Source: Streptomyces sp. B21-105 | GTDB taxonomy: Bacteria > Actinomycetota > Actinomycetes > Streptomycetales > Streptomycetaceae | Assembly: GCF_036898465.1 (NCBI RefSeq) | Contig: NZ_JARUMJ010000001.1 | Span: 1,178,001-1,242,000 of the forward strand | Direction: 5' to 3' | DNA length: 64,000 nucleotides | Shown: positions 62,601 through 64,000 of the stretch, one piece after another | Layout of the letters: every line of letters begins with the position of its first letter | Position numbering within the stretch: position 1 is the first letter of the stretch | Made by a program: the position numbers and the translations under genes | Notes under the pieces: model-generated | Seen by the model: only the letters and a program-made list of their open reading frames with translations | Database searches by the model: none | Told to the model about the DNA's origin: nothing

Positions 62601-63131
62601 ACCGAGCTGACCGAGGCTGTCGCCCGCTGTCTCCACAAGCTCATGGCGTACAAGGACGAGTACGAGGTCGCACGACTCGCCATCGACCCAGCCGTGGACG
62701 ACCGCATCACCGCGGCATTCGGAAGCGCGAGCCGACGCTCCTACCGCCTGCATCCGCCCGTCCTGCGAGCCCTGGGCATGGAAAGGAAGGTCGCTCTAGG
62801 AAGCTGGTTCCGCCCGGTCCTCAAAATGCTGCATGGGCTGCGGCGCGTTCGAGGAACCCGCCTCGATGTGTTCGGGCTCCAGCACATGCGACGCATCGAG
62901 CGTGGTCTCATCACCGAGTACCGGGAGTCGATCAAGACCGCGATCGCGCTCCTGAACGAGGAGAACCTTGCCGATGTTCGCCGGCTCGCGGAACTGCCCG
63001 ATGCGGTCCGTGGATACGAAGGCGTCAAACTCGCGGCCATTGAGCGCTACCAGGCCGAGCAGGCGCGCATGGTCGGCGAGTTGCGGGAGAGCGCGGACCC
63101 CGTCCCGACGGAAGCCGGGCAGGGCCGTTGA
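59601..63131 (+). CDS. Fused indolepyruvate:ferredoxin oxidoreductase-family protein
   Basis: 1176 residues from the ATG at 59601 (gaggaagaggacg). The N-terminal pyruvate-oxidoreductase region (FISGYEGSPLAGYDIELGRR), then the thiamine-diphosphate region (YYCSGCPHNTSTTAGGDSLV near 433; IGLEPFVDADHF, GDGTFMHSG) and a Cys-rich iron-sulphur segment (ICEGCGDCGRKSNC near 640, then SCNLDYSCLDGDCPAF). The C-terminal gamma-type domain starts at ITGIGGTGIVTISQVLATAA. It oxidatively decarboxylates aryl-pyruvates to aryl-acetyl-CoA, passing electrons to ferredoxin. The fused single-gene layout is the one common in aerobic bacteria. It is 11 bp after TetR 2. Confidence 0.92.
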   Translation: MTAPITEAGQPGGRRFRLDDRYRREEGVVHLSGIQALVRVLLDRSRRDNTNGLRTATFISGYEGSPLAGYDIELGRRGALLHEHDIVHKPGLNEELAATAVMGSQLAGQVGASRCDGVVGIWYGKSPGLDRASDALRHANLVGTGASGGAVALVGDDPGAKSSSVPCASEATLADLAIPTLYPADAQDVLDFGLHAQFLSRFSGLWAGLKITTAVADSASTAVVARDRITGTEGDGSPSPHKPSSMLLGANLMSLERSLHDIRLPRAVAYARLNRLNRLVQRGPSDTIGILTSGKTYLDVREGLRIIGLTDTDLARYGIRILKLGMIFPLEREAVIEFADGLDQLVVVEEKRPFLETAVKEILYGRPNAPVVHGKQDQDGRSLFSRSGELDVDSIAAGLSRVLAPLGIEAARAWRQRPKARTTLALPLLARSPYYCSGCPHNTSTTAGGDSLVGAGIGCHSMVVFMDPEQVGPVVGMTQMGGEGAQWIGLEPFVDADHFVQNIGDGTFMHSGSLAVRAAVAAGVNVTFKLLYNGTVAMTGGQDAVGALPVDRLAAMLLHEGVAKVIITTEDRARIPRARLPKSVKVLDRAEIEGALAELKATAGVTVLIHDQECAAEKRRARRRGKAEAPTTRVWINERICEGCGDCGRKSNCLSVHPVSTEFGRKTRIDQSSCNLDYSCLDGDCPAFMTITPAGKPKHADLPALGPTDIAEPARTAGAGSFGMRITGIGGTGIVTISQVLATAAVIDGRHARSLDQTGLAQKGGAVVSDIKITEDAVEQGAKIAEGQCDLYLACDPLVATDPKYLCVASADRSVAVMTTTEIPTGQMVVDTTVGFPAPDAVRHAVHDAMSRLIALDSGSLATQLFDDEQYANMLLVGAAYQTGLLPMAASAIEEAITLNAVAVERNVQAFRRGRQAVADPEALSATLADPTLPDMEPRLPAGTTELVALVTDDEESELHRLLTVRVSDLIDYQDRRYARAYVDFVQTVVATERAAADGSTELTEAVARCLHKLMAYKDEYEVARLAIDPAVDDRITAAFGSASRRSYRLHPPVLRALGMERKVALGSWFRPVLKMLHGLRRVRGTRLDVFGLQHMRRIERGLITEYRESIKTAIALLNEENLADVRRLAELPDAVRGYEGVKLAAIERYQAEQARMVGELRESADPVPTEAGQGR

Positions 63132-63344
63132 ACTCGATGTGAGGCAGGCCGTCTCGCGGGAGCCATAGGCTCAGGGAGTACGGCCTCGTCCGGACCGGAG
63201 GCTCACTCACAGGTCCGTTGCCCCGCCCCGGACGCGCGCATGGTGAAACTGACACCATGCCGGTTCGGTACGGGACCCGGTCGGCATGATTGGCCACCCC
63301 AACGAGACGCCCAGATGTTCGGTTCCGTGATCGCGGCCCTCCGG
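63132..63344. other. Intergenic stretch after the oxidoreductase
   Basis: No gene or clear terminator hairpin was recognised. Confidence 0.4.
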
Positions 63345-63560
63345 CTACTTCATTCCCGTGGTGGCGATTCCCTTGACGAGGTAGCGCTGGCCGACCAAGA
63401 GGAAAGACGAAGACCGGGATCAGCACCGAGACCGGCAAGGTGTCCTGCAAGGGAACCTGATGACGGACATCGCGAACCGCGTTCCCAGGGCTCGGTGGCC
63501 GAAGCCGACCTCGCCGCCGGCCACCCGATGTCCCTGCTCATGGGCCGAACTGTCCCGGGT
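63345..63560 (-). pseudogene. Decayed C-terminus of a MalG-like sugar permease
   Basis: Minus-strand pieces across frames: ALGTRFAMSVI near 63490; LPVSVLIPVFVF near 63400; then, after a frameshift, VGQRYLVKGIATTGMK and a TAG stop at 63345-63347. They match the end of the intact permease at 6403 in order (WGSVFAMSVVSL; VPVFLVF; AGQRFLLRGIATTGGK). The rest of the gene is not visible to the left or right. It is a truncated and frameshifted ABC permease. Confidence 0.65.
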
Positions 63561-64000
63561 CGCTACAGTGCTCGACGCGTTGAGCCGTCCCCTGTTCCGC
63601 CCGCTCACGCGCCAGGAGCCCGCGCCGCTCCTCCCGGTGCTCGCACTGTGCGACCGGAGCGGGGACGGGCGCGGCGACCAACAACGGCCTTGGGGGTGTC
63701 GGGGCGTAGCGGTCGCCTGCCCGGCGGCTCCGGTGCCAACGATCTCACCACCTCGGCTGGCGCCTCAGGCCTGCTCACCACGTCTGGACCAGCGGTTTCC
63801 GCTCCGCCCACAGGAGACACCCCCATTCTTCGCCACCGCGTCTGCTGCGATCGCAGTAGGCGCAAGTGTCTGCGAACGGCCAATGACGAGAGGCCGGAGA
63901 ACTGCGAGCGTGAGGGTGAGCCGTGATCACCGGCTCCGTCGCATGGCATTTTCTGGAAAGGCACGTCGATGTCCCCTCTCGCCCGCTGGTGTCACAGGCA
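63561..64000. other. Right edge without recognisable gene
   Basis: Arg/Pro/Ala-rich open frames on both strands look like shadows. A gene starting beyond the window cannot be excluded. Confidence 0.35.

Noticed and set aside
61131..62753. 540-residue open frame antisense to the indolepyruvate oxidoreductase
   Set aside because: No recognisable motifs; the plus-strand protein is intact and continuous through this stretch.
1..64000. Possible CRISPR arrays, tRNA genes, intact insertion sequences or phage modules
   Set aside because: No regularly spaced repeats, no tRNA-like cloverleaf sequence, and no transposase, integrase or phage structural gene was recognised on either strand. A tRNA scan could still find something missed by eye.

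Overview
The window looks like a Streptomyces or close relative. It is very GC-rich with strong third-position GC, uses GTG and TTG starts, has many Tat or Sec-secreted carbohydrate-active enzymes, has LacI-controlled sugar ABC importers without their own ATPase, and carries one in-frame TTA (bldA-type) codon at the start of a secreted esterase. No rRNA, tRNA, CRISPR array, intact transposase or replication origin was seen.

Region A (1-27.8 kb) is a pectin / rhamnogalacturonan-I utilisation region. Secreted enzymes: a beta-helix protein (215-2488), a rhamnogalacturonan lyase (14274-16178), two GH53 endo-beta-1,4-galactanases (16857-17915; 24365-26296, the second with an F5/8 lectin-like domain), two tandem rhamnogalacturonan-acetylesterase-like SGNH proteins (17979-19055; 19091-19969), a PL9-like beta-helix lyase (20740-22089), a GH43-CBM35 enzyme (22094-24274) and an alpha/beta hydrolase with a ricin-type lectin domain (26434-27747). 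Uptake and intracellular handling: a LacI repressor divergent from an ABC importer (two permeases and a lipoprotein), a Gfo/Idh/MocA oxidoreductase and a DUF6807/PmoA-like protein (4270-10868). Operator-like palindromes link the importer promoter (5369, 5404) with the first galactanase (16585). A different 14-bp palindrome sits upstream of the rhamnogalacturonan lyase and of a truncated hydrolase (16240, 13362).

Region B (28-46 kb) is an aromatic and one-carbon region. On the minus strand, a GcvT/LigM-like tetrahydrofolate-dependent demethylase is followed by metF, purU and folD, a compact set able to carry methyl-THF to formate and free THF. Across a stretch of gene remains, a LysR regulator is divergent from FAH hydrolase, amidohydrolase, cyclase-family and second FAH genes. 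A flavin monooxygenase is divergent from a LigB/LigA-type extradiol dioxygenase, a second LigM-like protein and a zinc alcohol dehydrogenase. Together they read as demethylation and meta-cleavage of a methoxylated aromatic acid, with the C1 unit recycled. The remains at 32.3-33.7 kb hold fossils of the same three families (FAH, LigM-like, LysR), and a P450 stub lies inside the FAH operon.

Region C (46-64 kb): a TetR regulator and a PLP aminotransferase; then a second sugar operon (binding lipoprotein, two permeases, alpha/beta hydrolase, sugar-phosphate isomerase-like protein, Gfo/Idh/MocA oxidoreductase, GH2 beta-galactosidase, RraA-like aldolase); then a second TetR, paralogous to the first, and a 1176-residue indolepyruvate:ferredoxin oxidoreductase-type protein. 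The right edge holds the decayed C-terminus of another sugar permease.

Start sites below were moved from the longest open frame wherever a ribosome-binding site, signal peptide or family length argued for it. Function calls come from reading the translated sequence only; no database search was run.
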